Shown piece by piece: positions 35,172-43,692 of a stretch of DNA of 64,000 nt. The translations under genes were made by a program, and so were the position numbers. This DNA is from Bin87 sp034423595. GTDB taxonomy: Bacteria > Chloroflexota > Dehalococcoidia > Lucifugimonadales > UBA3495. Every line of letters starts with the position of its first letter. The first letter of the stretch is position 1. Below the pieces are notes generated by a model. That model saw nothing but the letters and a program-made list of their open reading frames with translations, ran no database searches and was not told where the DNA came from. The stretch lies in the NCBI GenBank assembly GCA_965207025.1, contig OZ242258.1, positions 1,922,001 to 1,986,000 on the forward strand. The letters run 5' to 3'.

Positions 35172-36950
35172 TCACCCGAGGGCCCAGGGGCGGGATTTGG
35201 CCATGCCCCGGACACCGGCGGGCGTGGTGATTGGCGCCAGGCAACGGTCGCCCATGCAGACGTACAGCGCGGCATCCTTTCCCAGCGGAAAGCCCAATCC
35301 GTTGATTCGCTCTGCGTCCCGCACTGAATCGAGGGGCTGCACAACACGGTGCGGCGCGTAGATTCGCAAAGCTGCCTGGTGCAGCCGCCGGTAAGCTGGG
35401 CTGGAAGAATCGCCCACCAGTACCATGCTTACCGGCCCCTGGATAATCATGTCCTTCGCCCGCCCCCAGGCTGCGCCGGCCGGCAAGAACAGCGCCTCCT
35501 CATCCTCCTCCATCCGACGCGAGGCATGGGATCCCAGGTAACTCTTGCCGGGCACTACAGAGTCGAAAACGTCCAGCGCGGCGGCGGCCCGTTGCGTGTA
35601 TTCATCCTCGCCGGTCAGCGCGCCCAGAGTCAGCAGACCTTCGGCCCAGTAGCCATTGTCCAGAGCCGGCTGTTCCCGGGGGAGCAACGCGGCCTCAAAA
35701 GATCGCGGAGCTGCGGTGTCGTAGCAGCCGCCGTCACGTGCGCCAAATCGCCGCTGGACGGTCTCGCAAACCTCAACTGCCCGCGCCAGGCATTCCGCAC
35801 GGCCCGTGGACTGGTACCGGACCAACCATGCCCGCAGGAAATTCACCTGATCGGACAGGATAAGCGTTCCGTTTCCTGGTTCGCCCACACGATGGGACAA
35901 CCCGCGTTCCGGCGTCCAACTTCCCGTCCACAGTTTTTCCAGGATGTCGCATCCCAATTGCGAGTAAGCCGGCGCTCCCAACACGTCGCCGGCCGCGATC
36001 AGGGCGTGCGCGACCAGCGCGTTCCAGCCCGCGTAGAAAGTGTGGTCCACAGGTGGCGGCGTGGCCGCGTCCCGGTCTTTCCAGGATCCTTGGTAGAAAG
36101 GTTCATCCGCGTCCTGGCTGGCGAAAAACAACCCCTCATCGGAGCTGAACAGCGTGGTGAGCAAGTAATCCAGTGTTCCCTGCGCCGCAACTTTGTAGCC
36201 CGCTTTCCGCGTGATCTGAAATGCCTCGAGGTAGGCCATTGCCAGGTTGGCGTTGCTCACCAGCATCTTCTCGTAGTGCGGCACCTTCCAGTCCCGGCTC
36301 ACCGAGTAGCGGAAAAAACCCTGATCCTTGCGGTCATAGATGCCGTGCCACATTCCCTGGAGGGTGTTCTCGACCATACTCAGCGCGGCCCGGTCTCCGC
36401 TGAGTTCATATCGGGCGGTCAGGAACCTGAGAGCCTCCCACGGGGGCTGCTTCGGTTCCAGCCCAAACCCGCCGAATTCCTCATCATAGAGTTCAGTCAA
36501 CCGGGAGAACACCGCATCAACCGAGGCATTAGCAGATCTGCCTCGGGACGAAGCCGGAGAGCCATCCGCGCCGTCTGCACCCGGTACGATTCCACCGCTG
36601 GAGACCTGCTCCAGCAGGGCGACCATTTCATCCGGGGGCGTGTACGGCCTCCCGGTCAGGAACTGGCCGGTTCCGGTCAGGAACGCCACCGACGGGAAGC
36701 CACCCTGGTTGTATCTCAGCGATATATCGGGCCGCTGGTCAACATCCACACGTACCGGGATGAATCGGGACTGCACCAGCTCAATGACCCGCTCATCCGA
36801 ATACGCAGTCTCGTCCATCACATGACACCAGTGGCACCAGGTTGCCCCGAGAGTCAGCAGAACCGGTTTTTCCTCGGATCTGGCGTCCGCAAAGGCGGAC
36901 TCGTTCCACTCCCGCCAAGGGATTGAGTTGGCGTGTTGGGATTCGGTCAT
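35172..36950 (-). CDS. DUF255/YyaL-like thioredoxin-fold protein with (alpha/alpha)6-like domain
   Basis: A 592-residue protein. Residues about 8-125 form the DUF255 thioredoxin-like domain with the motif GATWCHWCHVMDE, in which two Cys are separated by His-Trp. The remaining part is a helical toroid similar to glycosidase or epimerase barrels, as in the bacterial YyaL and animal SPATA20 proteins. It is somewhat shorter than many homologues of 650-700 residues. The function of the family is not settled. It ends close to ridA (convergent) and is preceded 9 bases upstream by a luciferase-like gene on the same strand, so the two are probably co-transcribed. Confidence 0.9.
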   Translation of the reverse strand: MTESQHANSIPWREWNESAFADARSEEKPVLLTLGATWCHWCHVMDETAYSDERVIELVQSRFIPVRVDVDQRPDISLRYNQGGFPSVAFLTGTGQFLTGRPYTPPDEMVALLEQVSSGGIVPGADGADGSPASSRGRSANASVDAVFSRLTELYDEEFGGFGLEPKQPPWEALRFLTARYELSGDRAALSMVENTLQGMWHGIYDRKDQGFFRYSVSRDWKVPHYEKMLVSNANLAMAYLEAFQITRKAGYKVAAQGTLDYLLTTLFSSDEGLFFASQDADEPFYQGSWKDRDAATPPPVDHTFYAGWNALVAHALIAAGDVLGAPAYSQLGCDILEKLWTGSWTPERGLSHRVGEPGNGTLILSDQVNFLRAWLVRYQSTGRAECLARAVEVCETVQRRFGARDGGCYDTAAPRSFEAALLPREQPALDNGYWAEGLLTLGALTGEDEYTQRAAAALDVFDSVVPGKSYLGSHASRRMEEDEEALFLPAGAAWGRAKDMIIQGPVSMVLVGDSSSPAYRRLHQAALRIYAPHRVVQPLDSVRDAERINGLGFPLGKDAALYVCMGDRCLAPITTPAGVRGMAKSRPWALG

Positions 36951-36959
36951 GGGTCTGGG

Positions 36960-38024
36960 CTACCAGGATTTGAGCACTGGCAGAACTTCTTTGGCAAAAA
37001 GCTTGAGGCCGCGCTCAGCTATGTCAAACGGTACACCGCCAAACCGGAACGCCACATTCAGCTCGAAGTCGCCCAGGGTCTCCTTGCGTTCCTCCAACCC
37101 ACGCAAAATCTTGTCCGGCGTGCCCCAGCTGGCCGCCTTCATAAAGCCCTCTACTGCCCCCTCAAGGCCGGCCGACCGCGCAATCTCCGCCTTCTGTTGG
37201 TAGGCGTCATAGCCCTGTACCGTCCTGAAATGGTCGCCCAGGAACTCGTAGTGGTAGAAATTGCTTTCGACAAACTTTCCCTGGTACTGGCGCGCTTCCG
37301 CTTCGCACTGTTCCAGATCAGTGCCGCATACCACAAACTCGCTGAGCATCAACGCCGGTGGTTCCGTGCCGTGAAATTCACGGTGCAGGGCCCTCCCGCG
37401 TTCAATCCCCGGCATTCGCATTTCCCACGGGCGATCCGCGAACATGATGATGTGCGCCCCCAGTCTGGCCGCCGACAGGACCGACTCGTCGCTGGCGGCC
37501 ACCGCGTAGATGCGCCCGTCGAATGAATGTTGCGGACGTGGCCGTATCTCCGTCCGCGGCTGCCGGTAATACTTTCCGTCGCCCTCAATGAAGCCCGTTT
37601 TGAGGGCCTCGACAATCATGGGCGCCGCTTCGTCGAATCGGTCCCGAGACTCGTCCATGCTGACGCCAAACGTGTCGAACTCGCGTCGCGCCAGTCCCCG
37701 GCCGAACCCAAGGCGCAGGCGCCCGTTGCTCAACAGGTCCAGCACGGCAGCGTTCTCCGCCACCCGCAACGGATTGTGCCACGGCAGTATGACAGCCGCC
37801 GTGCCCACGTCGATGTCGGGATGCTTGGCCGCGATGTGAGTCATCAGTTGCAGGTTGTCGGGCACGAAGGAATAGTCGTTGAAATGGTGCTCGGCAGACC
37901 AGAGGCAATCGAACCCCGAGTCGGCGGCGATTTCAGCGAGGCGCAGTTCTTCCTCCCACATCTGGCCGTCCGACCCGGTTTCCCAGCCGTAGCTGGAGAA
38001 GATCATCATCATTCCGACATCCAT
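36960..38024 (-). CDS. LLM-class flavin-dependent oxidoreductase (luciferase-like monooxygenase) 2
   Basis: A 354-residue luciferase-like monooxygenase. AEHHFNDY, VILPWHNPLRVAENAAVLDLLSNG and RLRLGFGRG-like segments match the family. It belongs to the same broad group as the protein at 2549-3601, but the C-terminal half is clearly different. AAAGGAGT precedes the start. It is 9 bases upstream of the DUF255 gene and probably in one operon with the SDR gene at 38088-38930, 63 bases upstream. The substrate is unknown, and a partner flavin reductase is not evident next door. Confidence 0.91.
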   Translation of the reverse strand: MDVGMMMIFSSYGWETGSDGQMWEEELRLAEIAADSGFDCLWSAEHHFNDYSFVPDNLQLMTHIAAKHPDIDVGTAAVILPWHNPLRVAENAAVLDLLSNGRLRLGFGRGLARREFDTFGVSMDESRDRFDEAAPMIVEALKTGFIEGDGKYYRQPRTEIRPRPQHSFDGRIYAVAASDESVLSAARLGAHIIMFADRPWEMRMPGIERGRALHREFHGTEPPALMLSEFVVCGTDLEQCEAEARQYQGKFVESNFYHYEFLGDHFRTVQGYDAYQQKAEIARSAGLEGAVEGFMKAASWGTPDKILRGLEERKETLGDFELNVAFRFGGVPFDIAERGLKLFAKEVLPVLKSW

Positions 38025-38045
38025 TCAAATACTCCTTTGAGAGAC

Positions 38046-38087
38046 GCCCTTCACCCAAACGCTCGCCCACGAGGGTAGATGGAACTC
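38046..38087. repeat. Degenerate copy of the 32399-region hairpin repeat
   Basis: The sequence GCCCTTCACCCAAACGCTCG, continuing to GGAACTCT, aligns by eye with the CCCCTCACCCCAACCCTCTC element near 32386-32430. The stem is degraded. It lies between the atypical SDR gene and the luciferase-like gene. Confidence 0.4.
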
Positions 38088-38930
38088 TTAGAAGCTGGGC
38101 TTGGAGGCATAAGGGGTTAGCTGGAGCTCGTGGGTCCAGCAGGACTTGTCCTGCGTGTGCAGGTAGTAGAAAGCATCGGCAATAGCCATCGGGTTGATGA
38201 TCAATTCGGGATGCTGCTGCGCGCGCGGCATGGCGCGAGTGCCGGGGGAATCGATGGTCCCGTCAATCACGACGTTGGCGACGTGGATCCCGTGCTCCGA
38301 ATATTCCTCCGTCAGCGCCTGCGCCAGCGTCCGCATCATCACGCGAGGATAGTAGAGTGATTGACCGGTGTACCGCTTCCGGCCCCGCAATCCGGCTGCG
38401 TTGTTGGAAAACAGGATGCTCCCTTCGCCGCGCTCACGCATGGCCGGCAGTACCTCCTGCACCACCAGGAACGGCCCGCTGCTGGAGATGTGCTGCGCGG
38501 TTTCAAACATCTCGTAAGGCATGTGCTCCAGCAGTTCCATCTCGGGCGGAAGGTCGCGCCCCTCCAGGTATCCGGCGTTATAGACCAGCACGTTCGGGTC
38601 GCCGGCCTCTTCCCGTATCCGGGCGAAAGCGTCGGATATGGAATCACGGTGAGCCAGATCCAACTCCACGATTGCGCTGTCGCCGCCCTGCTCGCGGATG
38701 GCGGCGTTCAACGGCTCTGCGTTGGCGGTGCTGCGCGTGGTCAGCACCGTGTAGAACCCTTCCTGGGCAAACTTCTGTGAGATGGCGCCGCCCACGCCCC
38801 AGCGAACCCCAACGGGTAGGTCGCTGTCGTCGATGTCCCCGCCGTGGACCAGGTGAGTGTTGCGTCCGTCTGCCTGCCATTTTGAAGTCGCCCCGATCAC
38901 GACGGCGACGGGTTTTCCGTTTGTGTTCAT
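38088..38930 (-). CDS. Atypical SDR-family protein with insertion in the cofactor loop
   Basis: A 280-residue protein of short-chain dehydrogenase type. The cofactor motif is split: GATSK at residues 13-17 is followed by about 27 inserted, mostly polar residues before GVGGAI at 45-50. NAG is present at 118-120 and a Ser at 175. The catalytic YxxxK is not intact: Tyr193/Tyr194 are followed by Val197/Met198 and no Lys. The protein may therefore be inactive, bind a cofactor differently or use another base. It is first in the probable operon with the luciferase-like and DUF255 genes. The start is preceded by an AAGGATT site. Confidence 0.82.
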   Translation of the reverse strand: MNTNGKPVAVVIGATSKWQADGRNTHLVHGGDIDDSDLPVGVRWGVGGAISQKFAQEGFYTVLTTRSTANAEPLNAAIREQGGDSAIVELDLAHRDSISDAFARIREEAGDPNVLVYNAGYLEGRDLPPEMELLEHMPYEMFETAQHISSSGPFLVVQEVLPAMRERGEGSILFSNNAAGLRGRKRYTGQSLYYPRVMMRTLAQALTEEYSEHGIHVANVVIDGTIDSPGTRAMPRAQQHPELIINPMAIADAFYYLHTQDKSCWTHELQLTPYASKPSF

Positions 38931-39024
38931 CTTGCAATCCTTTTAGCGATTTCAGGGTACTGTACTACAAACTCCCAGCGGTTGGTAATTCTCTCTCCGC
39001 ACCTTTGCATCGACACGTCTGCGC

Positions 39025-39054
39025 TTGACGTTGGGAAGCCGATTCAGGTACATT
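39025..39054 (+). promoter_or_regulatory. Putative sigma70-type promoter for the R2-like genes
   Basis: TTGACG at 39025-39030 and TACATT at 39049-39054 are separated by 18 bases, close to consensus -35 and -10 elements. Transcription would start near 39061, about 35 bases before the ATG of the first ferritin-like gene. No other good pair was seen in this divergent gap. Confidence 0.5.
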
Positions 39055-39095
39055 GCTCCAACCATTGCGTGTTTACGGGACTGGGAGGAACGAAT

Positions 39096-40190
39096 ATGAC
39101 GATATTGCAGGATCGCCCCACCGCCGAGATGGAAGAGGCGGTCCAGAACGGTTTCGATCTTTCCTGGCTCCAGCAGCTGAAGCAGCAGATTCCCGGCGCC
39201 GCCGAGGAGCTGGCGAACGACCCAACGCTGGCGGAGCACACGCCGGAGTTGTTGGATGAATCGCCCAACCAGACCCAGCGCACCAGGGGCGCATTGCCCC
39301 GCCCCGGCGTTCCCCAGTATTCCGCCTACACCTTCCGCGACAAGAAGGAAGTCTGGGGATTCAACCTGACCAAGCTGTACCAGGAGGCCGTCTCCCGCCA
39401 GTGGTCGTCCGCGACCGACATCCCGTGGGACACGCTCCGCCCTCTGCCCGATGACATCGAGGCCGCCCAGTGTCAGCTGGCAACCTTCTTCGCCCAGGTG
39501 GAGTTCGTGGCGGCGGACGTGCCGGGACGCTTCATTGCGCAGATGTCTCCCGACTACCATGAAGTGCGCATGTTCCTGCTGACCCAGGTGATGGACGAGT
39601 CGCGCCACATGGAAGTTTTCCGCAAGCGGGCCCTGGCCAACGGCGGTGGCCTGATGCGGATGATCGACTCCGTCAGCGACGTCACCGGCGGCAGCACCGA
39701 CAACGCACGGGAATTCACCGAGATGTCCAGCCGCCTGCACATCGTAGGCGAGGGCAACGTCCTGACCCTGTTCCGCCTCGGCGAGTTGATGGCCTACAAC
39801 GACGCTGAAAAAGCCATCTACCGCCGCGCGGCCCAGGACGAGGCGCGCCACGTGGCCTTCGGCGTCCTCCACGCTCGCTATATGAACGAATGCACACCGG
39901 AACGGCGGGAAGAAATCCACGCCTACCTGGACGAAGCAGAAGACCGGCAAGCTACCGGCAACGGCGGGGAGAATCCGGCAGCCCGCAGCGCCAACCTGAC
40001 TGCCGACTCGCTGGCGATCCTCCTGGGTGGCGGCGCTGACAAAGCCGATGAGGGCAAGAAGATTCTCGCGGCCATCCGCCAGCGGCAGGTCAAGGAGTAC
40101 TTCCAGCGTCTGAAGTCCTGCGGATTCGATGACCGCATCGAGAACGGTCGTGTGAACCCGGCGCTGCTGGAGGCGTACAAGGCGGCGTAA
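39096..40190 (+). CDS. R2-like ferritin-fold diiron (ribonucleotide reductase beta-like) protein with intact metal site
   Basis: A 364-residue helical protein. The four-helix ligand set can be traced: Glu136, then ExxH with Glu168 and His171 in MDESRH, then Glu219, and a second ExxH with Glu249 and His252 in QDEARH. This is the carboxylate/histidine pattern of R2-like oxygenases, R2lox proteins and related ferritin-like oxidases. The protein is longer than plain ferritin-like domains. No ribonucleotide reductase large subunit is nearby, so an oxidase or N-oxygenase role is also possible. GGGAGGAA precedes the ATG. A paralogue with a damaged site follows after 78 bases. Confidence 0.85.
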   Translation: MTILQDRPTAEMEEAVQNGFDLSWLQQLKQQIPGAAEELANDPTLAEHTPELLDESPNQTQRTRGALPRPGVPQYSAYTFRDKKEVWGFNLTKLYQEAVSRQWSSATDIPWDTLRPLPDDIEAAQCQLATFFAQVEFVAADVPGRFIAQMSPDYHEVRMFLLTQVMDESRHMEVFRKRALANGGGLMRMIDSVSDVTGGSTDNAREFTEMSSRLHIVGEGNVLTLFRLGELMAYNDAEKAIYRRAAQDEARHVAFGVLHARYMNECTPERREEIHAYLDEAEDRQATGNGGENPAARSANLTADSLAILLGGGADKADEGKKILAAIRQRQVKEYFQRLKSCGFDDRIENGRVNPALLEAYKAA

Positions 40191-40221
40191 TCCGATCAGC
40201 ATCAGCATCAGCAATCCCAAT

Positions 40222-40248
40222 GGCCCGTCGCCTCCGAGTCGGCGGGCC
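40222..40248 (+). promoter_or_regulatory. Hairpin between the two R2-like genes
   Basis: GGCCCG at 40222-40227 pairs with CGGGCC at 40243-40248, and inner bases can extend the stem. It lacks a T-run. A short run of ATCAGC repeats (about 40195-40213) precedes it. It may attenuate or stabilise the mRNA so that the two paralogues are made in different amounts. Confidence 0.4.
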
Positions 40249-40268
40249 GTTTCGCTACGGTGAGCATC

Positions 40269-41477
40269 ATGACGACTCAAAACGACGGCCAGAACCTCAA
40301 CGGCGCGAATTCTGGCGCGCCCATGGATGATAGCGACCCCACCGGCCGCTATCGTTCCTCGGCAGCGGAGCGCGTGCAACAGACCGTCGCCGAGGGCGAC
40401 GGCTCCCCGGAGCCGGTTGAAACCGTGGCAGACGCGCCGCCGGAGGAAGAAATCGTCCAATCGCCAACCGAGCTTTTCCCGTGGATGAAAGACACCCGAC
40501 AGTGGGGAGTGCGAGCCCCCCTCACTGAGCACGGGTTGACCATCGAATCAATTTTGGTCGGCGTGTACGGCGAGATTCCCGACGAAAGCCGGGAGATGAC
40601 CCGGATGCCGCGCGGTTCGTACGCGACGCCTGGAATGCCTCGGCTCGATAATTACTCGGTGAACCGCAAGGACGAGTTGTGGTCGGACAACGCGGCGACC
40701 CTTTACGAAGAGGCAATACAGCGCCGGTGGAACGCCATGCAGGACATCGCTTGGGACGAACTGCCAGGGTTGCCCGAGGAACTGGAACTGGCGTGGTGCC
40801 AGCTCTGCACCGAGTTGGGCCAGCACGCTACAGCGGAGATCGACACCATCGGCCAGTGGCTCCACCGCATGAACTACGCCTACATCGAACCCAAGATGTT
40901 CCTCGCCACGCAGGAGTTCGATTCAGCGCGACACTTCGAGGTGATGCGACACCGGGCGTTGTGCAACGGTGGCGCGTTGGGCCTCGAATCGCCGGGGATG
41001 ATGAACCGTCGCATGGCGGAGACCCGCGCCGGTTGGCCGGAGGTCTCGGTGTCGCTATACATCGCCCGGGGCACCCTGACCATGCTGCTGTATCGCTTCG
41101 GCGCGCACTTCGCCACCAACCCGGTTGACCGGCGTATCTTCAGCCTTTGCCTCCAGGACAAGGCGCGCCACATGGCGTATGGGCTGGGTATGTTGAAGCT
41201 GACCGTCGCGGTGAAGGGTGTGGATTTTGGTGTCTCCCTGCGCCGGATTCTCGGCTCCATCGAAAAGGACATGGCTGGCGAGATTAAGGATCCGGTGCTG
41301 TGGGAAGCGATGGCGATCATCGCCGGCGGGTCGCTGCGCGGCATGTCTGAAGGCAAGGCCGCCGTGGACCGGCTGCGTTCGGACTACATCCGACAGTATC
41401 TCGCCAGGTTGCAGTACACGGGAATCGACAAGCAGGAGAGCGCGTTGCATCCGGATTTGACGGCGGTGTTGCAGTGA
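40269..41477 (+). CDS. R2-like ferritin-fold paralogue with lost acidic metal ligands
   Basis: A 402-residue paralogue of the preceding protein with an acidic, probably disordered N-terminal extension of about 65 residues. Alignment by eye puts Ala187, Ser219, Gly268 and Lys298 at the four acidic ligand positions of its neighbour; both ligand histidines (His222 in FDSARH and His301 in QDKARH) remain. The fold should be kept, but a classical diiron site cannot form. It may be a regulatory or structural partner of the active protein, or use another chemistry. ATG at 40269 is preferred to GTG at 40260. A clear terminator follows. Confidence 0.83.
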   Translation: MTTQNDGQNLNGANSGAPMDDSDPTGRYRSSAAERVQQTVAEGDGSPEPVETVADAPPEEEIVQSPTELFPWMKDTRQWGVRAPLTEHGLTIESILVGVYGEIPDESREMTRMPRGSYATPGMPRLDNYSVNRKDELWSDNAATLYEEAIQRRWNAMQDIAWDELPGLPEELELAWCQLCTELGQHATAEIDTIGQWLHRMNYAYIEPKMFLATQEFDSARHFEVMRHRALCNGGALGLESPGMMNRRMAETRAGWPEVSVSLYIARGTLTMLLYRFGAHFATNPVDRRIFSLCLQDKARHMAYGLGMLKLTVAVKGVDFGVSLRRILGSIEKDMAGEIKDPVLWEAMAIIAGGSLRGMSEGKAAVDRLRSDYIRQYLARLQYTGIDKQESALHPDLTAVLQ

Positions 41478-41514
41478 AACCCACGTGGCCCAGACGAACC
41501 ACGAAATTGCTTTT

Positions 41515-41541
41515 GGGCGGGTTTTGAATCCGCCCTTTTTT
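41515..41541 (+). terminator. Rho-independent terminator after the R2-like pair
   Basis: GGGCGG at 41515-41520 pairs with CCGCCC at 41530-41535 around a nine-base loop and is followed by six T residues at 41536-41541. It closes the two-gene R2-like transcript. Confidence 0.85.
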
Positions 41542-41572
41542 CGGCTGCGATGGCGTAGAATATCCCGCCGTC

Positions 41573-42268
41573 ATGCTGATTTCGTCCGCCAATCTGCTGC
41601 CCGATGACATCGCCGCTTTCATCCGGCTGGCTGTGCTGTGCGTCATTTCTGCCAGCGTGACGATGTGGGTAAGCGGCTGGTTCCAGGCGGTAGCCGCAAC
41701 GGTGTTCGGCGACCCGGCCCCGCGGGCCCAGGGCCGGCTTTACGGCAACCCGTTGCGCCACGTAGATCCGGTCGGCGTGGCGGTGGCAACGGTGTCCGGT
41801 CTCGGTTGGGGTCGTCCGGTTCCTGGCCCACCGGGGCGGCAGGGGCGATGGCCCTCGGTGGCTATCGCGGCCGCGGGCCCGCTGGGGAACCTGAGCGTGG
41901 CATTTGTGCTGGCCACGCCGGTGAAGGCTGGGTGGCTGACGTGGGCCATACCGTCTCCGGACAGCCTGACGCTGGTAATGACGGGCGGACTGCGGTCGGG
42001 CATTTCCGACGTGGTTGGCCTGCTGATCATCTACAACCTGCTCCACGCCGTGTTCCAATTCTTGCCCCTGTCGCCATTGGCCGGATACCGCGTGCTGGCC
42101 GTGTTCCTGCCAGAAGGCGCAGCGGAGACTCACCAGAGATTCCAGCGGTTCGCGCCGATACTGCTGGTGGCATTGATAGCGGCCGACTTTGTGCTGAGGC
42201 CGGGAATCCTCTGGTCAACCGTCCTTCCCGCCGCCCACTGGCTTGCCGGATTGGCTACGGGATTCTGA
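41573..42268 (+). CDS. Site-2-protease-like (M50 family) membrane protein lacking catalytic motifs
   Basis: A 231-residue protein with about five membrane segments. The M50 layout is recognisable: a GDPAPRAQGRLYGNPLRHVDPVG region after the first helices, GLGWGRPVP, then AAAGPLGNL, and a final YNLLHAVFQFLPLSPLAGYRVL segment. The zinc-binding HExxH is replaced by SGWFQA at about residues 34-39, and the C-terminal metal-ligand Asp of the PxxPLDG motif is Ala170. So it looks like a non-catalytic relative. It has its own start after the terminator. Possible roles are chaperone-like or scaffold functions; the function is unknown. Confidence 0.75.
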   Translation: MLISSANLLPDDIAAFIRLAVLCVISASVTMWVSGWFQAVAATVFGDPAPRAQGRLYGNPLRHVDPVGVAVATVSGLGWGRPVPGPPGRQGRWPSVAIAAAGPLGNLSVAFVLATPVKAGWLTWAIPSPDSLTLVMTGGLRSGISDVVGLLIIYNLLHAVFQFLPLSPLAGYRVLAVFLPEGAAETHQRFQRFAPILLVALIAADFVLRPGILWSTVLPAAHWLAGLATGF

Positions 42269-42273
42269 GTCGT

Positions 42274-43086
42274 TCAGGAGGTTGGCCCGAACCGCTCGGT
42301 CCTGATTGCCAACTCGGGTATGCCGACCGCCAGTAAAGCATCTGCGGCGGTTTCCACAAATCCGGTTGGGCCGCAGACGTAGCACAACGGATCAGCGGGA
42401 GCAGCGACGCTATGCTCTGCGATTTGAGCCAGCCGGTAAATGCAATCGCGGACCATCTGCGTGTCAACGCGACGGGTGTATCCCGGCCAGCAGTTAGGCT
42501 GGGTTCGGGTGAGGGTATAGCGTATGTCTGCGTGTGGGGTGCGCTCAGATAGCTCGTCGAGCCATGGCCGATAGATGATGTCATGCAGTGAGCGGCCAGA
42601 GTACAGGAGCAGGGCCGGCAAATGCGGCGCGGCAGTTTCACGGTGGGCCAGCATCGAACGCAGTGGCACGATGCCGGAGCCGCCGGCAATGAGGAGCAAG
42701 GGACCGCCCATCTCCGGCGCCCATGTGAAGGGGCCGCCTATGGGGCCGCGAACCTCCAACTCGTCGCCAGGTTGTACTACCTCGTGGAAATATGGCGACA
42801 CTTCGCCGTCGGGGATCAGCTCCACCGTGAGGTTGATGGTTCCAGCCGCATCCGACGGAGCCGAGGCGATGGAGTAAGATCGCTGTGCCTGGTAGCCGTC
42901 TGGCGCAGTCAGGCGCACGTCATAGTGCTGGCCGGCGCGGAAAGGGCGCGGCTCGCTGAGCCGCAAGGTGAAAGTCCGCGCCCGGTAGGTCTCGACGGCG
43001 ACGCACTCGATGATTGCGGATTGCCAGCCTGTGGGCGTAGGGGCGGGTTTGAAACCCGCCCCTGACTGGTTCGCATCAATGGGCAT
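42274..43086 (-). CDS. FAD/NAD(P)-binding oxidoreductase (ferredoxin reductase-like)
   Basis: A 270-residue flavoprotein reductase of the FNR superfamily. RSYSIASAPSD binds FAD, GGSGIVPLRSML starts the NAD(P)-binding domain, and CYVCGPTGFVE is the conserved C-terminal Cys-Gly-Pro motif. No iron-sulfur domain is attached. The start ATG abuts the stop of the molybdenum-enzyme gene upstream (43087), so the two are almost certainly co-transcribed and may form an electron-transfer pair. The first 20 residues are low in predicted structure. Confidence 0.9.
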   Translation of the reverse strand: MPIDANQSGAGFKPAPTPTGWQSAIIECVAVETYRARTFTLRLSEPRPFRAGQHYDVRLTAPDGYQAQRSYSIASAPSDAAGTINLTVELIPDGEVSPYFHEVVQPGDELEVRGPIGGPFTWAPEMGGPLLLIAGGSGIVPLRSMLAHRETAAPHLPALLLYSGRSLHDIIYRPWLDELSERTPHADIRYTLTRTQPNCWPGYTRRVDTQMVRDCIYRLAQIAEHSVAAPADPLCYVCGPTGFVETAADALLAVGIPELAIRTERFGPTS

Positions 43087-43692
43087 CTAGTCGCCCCAGT
43101 AGCGCTGTTCTTTCCACGGGTCGCCGTACATGTGATAGCCGTACTGTTCCCAGAACCCCGGCTGGTCCTGCGGCATAAACCGAATGCCGCGCAGCCACTT
43201 GGCGGACTTCCAGAAGTACAGATGCGGAACGACCAAGCGGGCCGGGCCACCGTGCTCCGGGGCGATAGGCTGCCCGTCAAACTCGAATGCGACCATGCCC
43301 CGGCCTTCGATCACGTCCCATGTAGGCAGGTTGGTGGTATAGCCGCCATAGGAGAAAGCCATGAGGTAGGGTGGAATGTCGCTGACGCCGGCTGCCGTGA
43401 GCAGGTCGTCGATGGTCACACCCTTCCACGTCGTGTCCAGCTTGCTCCACTTGGTAACGCAATGGATGTCGGTGAATATTTCAGTCTCCGGCAGGCTGCG
43501 GAACTGCTCCCAATTCCACTCACCCAGGGGTTCGCCATCAACGCCGACAAGGGTAAATGTCCATTGGTCCAGCGGGACCCGCTGGGTCGGGCCTGCCGTC
43601 AGTACCGGGAATCCGCGTTCCAGGTACTGGCCGGGCGGTATGGGACGTGGAGGCGTTTCGCGGCGCCGACCAAAGAACCCTCGTGTGACCAT
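43087..43692 (-). CDS. Sulfite-oxidase-family molybdopterin-dependent oxidoreductase
   Basis: A 201-residue protein with the fold of the catalytic domain of sulfite oxidase, comparable in size to YedY/MsrP-like soluble enzymes. The molybdenum ligand Cys is in IFTDIHCVTKWSK. Further marks are WKGVTIDDLL, AFSYGGYTTNLP and EHGGPARLVVPHLYFWKSAKW. There is no signal peptide or Tat motif, so it is probably cytoplasmic. The ATG at 43692 follows AGGAGC; longer frames to 44466 are antisense to the CMD-like gene. It forms a two-gene operon with the FAD reductase. The natural substrate is unknown. Confidence 0.88.
   Translation of the reverse strand: MVTRGFFGRRRETPPRPIPPGQYLERGFPVLTAGPTQRVPLDQWTFTLVGVDGEPLGEWNWEQFRSLPETEIFTDIHCVTKWSKLDTTWKGVTIDDLLTAAGVSDIPPYLMAFSYGGYTTNLPTWDVIEGRGMVAFEFDGQPIAPEHGGPARLVVPHLYFWKSAKWLRGIRFMPQDQPGFWEQYGYHMYGDPWKEQRYWGD

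Noticed and set aside
38952..40532. Long minus-strand open frame (526 codons)
   Set aside because: It lies antisense to both R2-like genes, which keep recognisable ligand motifs and ribosome sites.
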